16,809 nucleotides of DNA from an uncultured Campylobacter sp. GTDB taxonomy: Bacteria > Campylobacterota > Campylobacteria > Campylobacterales > Campylobacteraceae. This document shows positions 15,771-16,809 of the stretch, piece by piece (the stretch's first letter is position 1; every line of letters begins with the position of its first letter). The notes beneath the pieces were generated by a model, which saw only the letters and a list, made by a program, of their open reading frames with translations, was not told the origin of the DNA and did not search any database. Where the stretch lies: positions 1 to 16,809 of the forward strand of contig CASFHJ010000248.1 in assembly GCA_949294425.1 (NCBI GenBank). The letters run 5' to 3'. The position numbers were made by a program, and so were the translations under genes.

Positions 15771-16809
15771 ATGAAAAAAAATCTTGTTTTATTTTTACTT
15801 TTTAAGTATTTAAGATTTGATAAAAGCCAACCTTTCATAAGTGTATCTATGATACTTGCCTTTTTGGGTGTTTGTGTGGGGCTTTGCGTTTTGCTCGTTG
15901 CTATGGCTATTATGAACGGCTTTTCTAAGGAATTTAAGGAGAGGTTTTTTGTTATGAACTACCCTCTTACTGCTGTGCCAAAATTTTATGAAAGAGTTGA
16001 TGAGGACTTAGTAAGTAGCTTAAAAGATAGTTTTAAAGATCTTAAATTTAGCCCTTATATAAGCACTCAAGTAATATCAAGAACAGATGGTAAATTTGAG
16101 GGCGGGATTTTATTTGGCATAAATTCAAAAGATGAAAAGGAAATGAATAAGGTCTTAAAAGAAGCCTTAAAAGATGAGGAGCTTAAGGACTTTGATATAG
16201 TTATTGGATCGTCTTTATCAAAGGACTTTTCCTTGCAAGAAGGAGATAAATTAACATTAATATTTTCAAATTTTAACCCAAACGGACTTTCCTTGATACC
16301 CCAAACTAAGAGATTTGATGTAAAAACTAGCTTTACCTCAGGTCTTAGTTTTTACGATAAGGCATTTTTATACACAGATGTAAATGCTTTACGCAAGGTT
16401 CTTGGCATAAGAGATGGTCTTTATAGTGGGGTGCACATCTTTTCAAATGATGCCATGAAAGATATTGATAGAATTCAAAGCTTTTTGGGAGATAATTTCT
16501 TGGTTTATGGTTGGTGGGAGGATAATGCAAATTTATTTTCAGCACTTGAGCTAGAAAAAAGAGCCTTATTTATAGTTTTAATGCTTATCATCTTGGTTGC
16601 AAGCTTAAATATAGTAAGCTCTTTGCTGATGCTTGTTATGAATAGACGCTCTGAAATAGCCTTACTCTTAGCACTTGGAGCTTCCAAAAAAGAGATTAAA
16701 ACTAGCTTTTTTTCACTCGGCTCTTTTATAGGGCTTAGTGGCATGGTAGCTGGTGTTTTATTAGCCTTTTTTATTATGTGGCTTTTGAAAAATTTTGATA
16801 TTATAAATT
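15771..16809 (+). CDS. LolC/LolE-type lipoprotein-releasing permease, N-terminal part (runs off right edge)
   Basis: Inner-membrane permease of the ABC transporter that extracts lipoproteins and passes them to LolA. 346 codons are visible without a stop. Seen: a first membrane helix (about 23-48) followed by AIMNGFSKEFKERF, the family's signature after that helix; a periplasmic domain of about 210 residues; a second helix (about 266-292) followed by MNRRSEIALLLALGASKKEI, the cytoplasmic coupling segment shared by LolC, LolE and related MacB-type permeases; and a third helix cut by the window edge. The ATG directly follows the secA stop (TAGATG), so it depends on secA transcription, and any polar effect of the amber codon would reach it. 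C. jejuni Cj0941c occupies this place (from memory). Whether it acts as LolC, LolE or a single homodimeric form cannot be told here. Confidence 0.9.
   Translation, partial: MKKNLVLFLLFKYLRFDKSQPFISVSMILAFLGVCVGLCVLLVAMAIMNGFSKEFKERFFVMNYPLTAVPKFYERVDEDLVSSLKDSFKDLKFSPYISTQVISRTDGKFEGGILFGINSKDEKEMNKVLKEALKDEELKDFDIVIGSSLSKDFSLQEGDKLTLIFSNFNPNGLSLIPQTKRFDVKTSFTSGLSFYDKAFLYTDVNALRKVLGIRDGLYSGVHIFSNDAMKDIDRIQSFLGDNFLVYGWWEDNANLFSALELEKRALFIVLMLIILVASLNIVSSLLMLVMNRRSEIALLLALGASKKEIKTSFFSLGSFIGLSGMVAGVLLAFFIMWLLKNFDIIN

Noticed and set aside
15482..15838. Minus-strand open frame over the secA end and the next gene
   Set aside because: It is antisense to the zinc motif of SecA and to the LolC/E-type N-terminus, both clearly coding on the plus strand.

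Overview
The window reads as chromosomal DNA of a Campylobacter (Campylobacterota). It is strongly A/T-rich, genes are packed with gaps of a few bases or 4-base ATGA overlaps, and TTG and GTG starts are common. From memory, the order thrB, tsaB-like, lpxC, M23 peptidase, tyrA, bamA, accD, rlmH, membrane protein, dus follows the C. jejuni block Cj0134 down to Cj0123, and lolA / secA / lolC-type follows Cj0943-Cj0941. I cannot name the species. There is no gene-free stretch of 300 bases; the longest gap is under 90 bases. I found no tRNA, rRNA, CRISPR, insertion sequence, clear rho-independent terminator or phase-variable homopolymer tract.

Layout. (1) Bases 1-3871, minus strand: tyrA, then a promoter and a tight unit of M23 peptidase, lpxC, tsaB and thrB (thrB leaves the window on the left). 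(2) Bases 3953-12070, plus strand: bamA, then accD, rlmH, a two-helix membrane protein, a tRNA-dihydrouridine synthase, dnaG and a radical SAM/SPASM protein, nearly without gaps from accD on. (3) Bases 12073-13094, minus strand: lolA and, translationally coupled to it, a lipid A acyltransferase of the PagP family. (4) Bases 13182-16809, plus strand: secA, directly followed by a LolC/LolE-type permease that runs off the right end.

Theme. Much of the window builds the envelope: lipid A synthesis (LpxC), lipid A remodelling in the outer membrane (PagP), barrel insertion (BamA), lipoprotein transport (LolA, LolC/E-type), protein export (SecA), peptidoglycan trimming (M23 peptidase) and fatty-acid precursor supply (AccD). 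The remainder is housekeeping: primase, tRNA and rRNA modification, tyrosine and threonine synthesis.

Most notable: an in-frame amber codon at 14931-14933 splits the essential secA gene where relatives have a glutamate; tsaB lacks a canonical start where homology and a good ribosome binding site place it (ATA at 702-700, next to the lpxC stop); and a convincing PagP carries Leu where E. coli PagP has Gly88, the residue that sets acyl-chain length. I found no wholly new multi-gene system.
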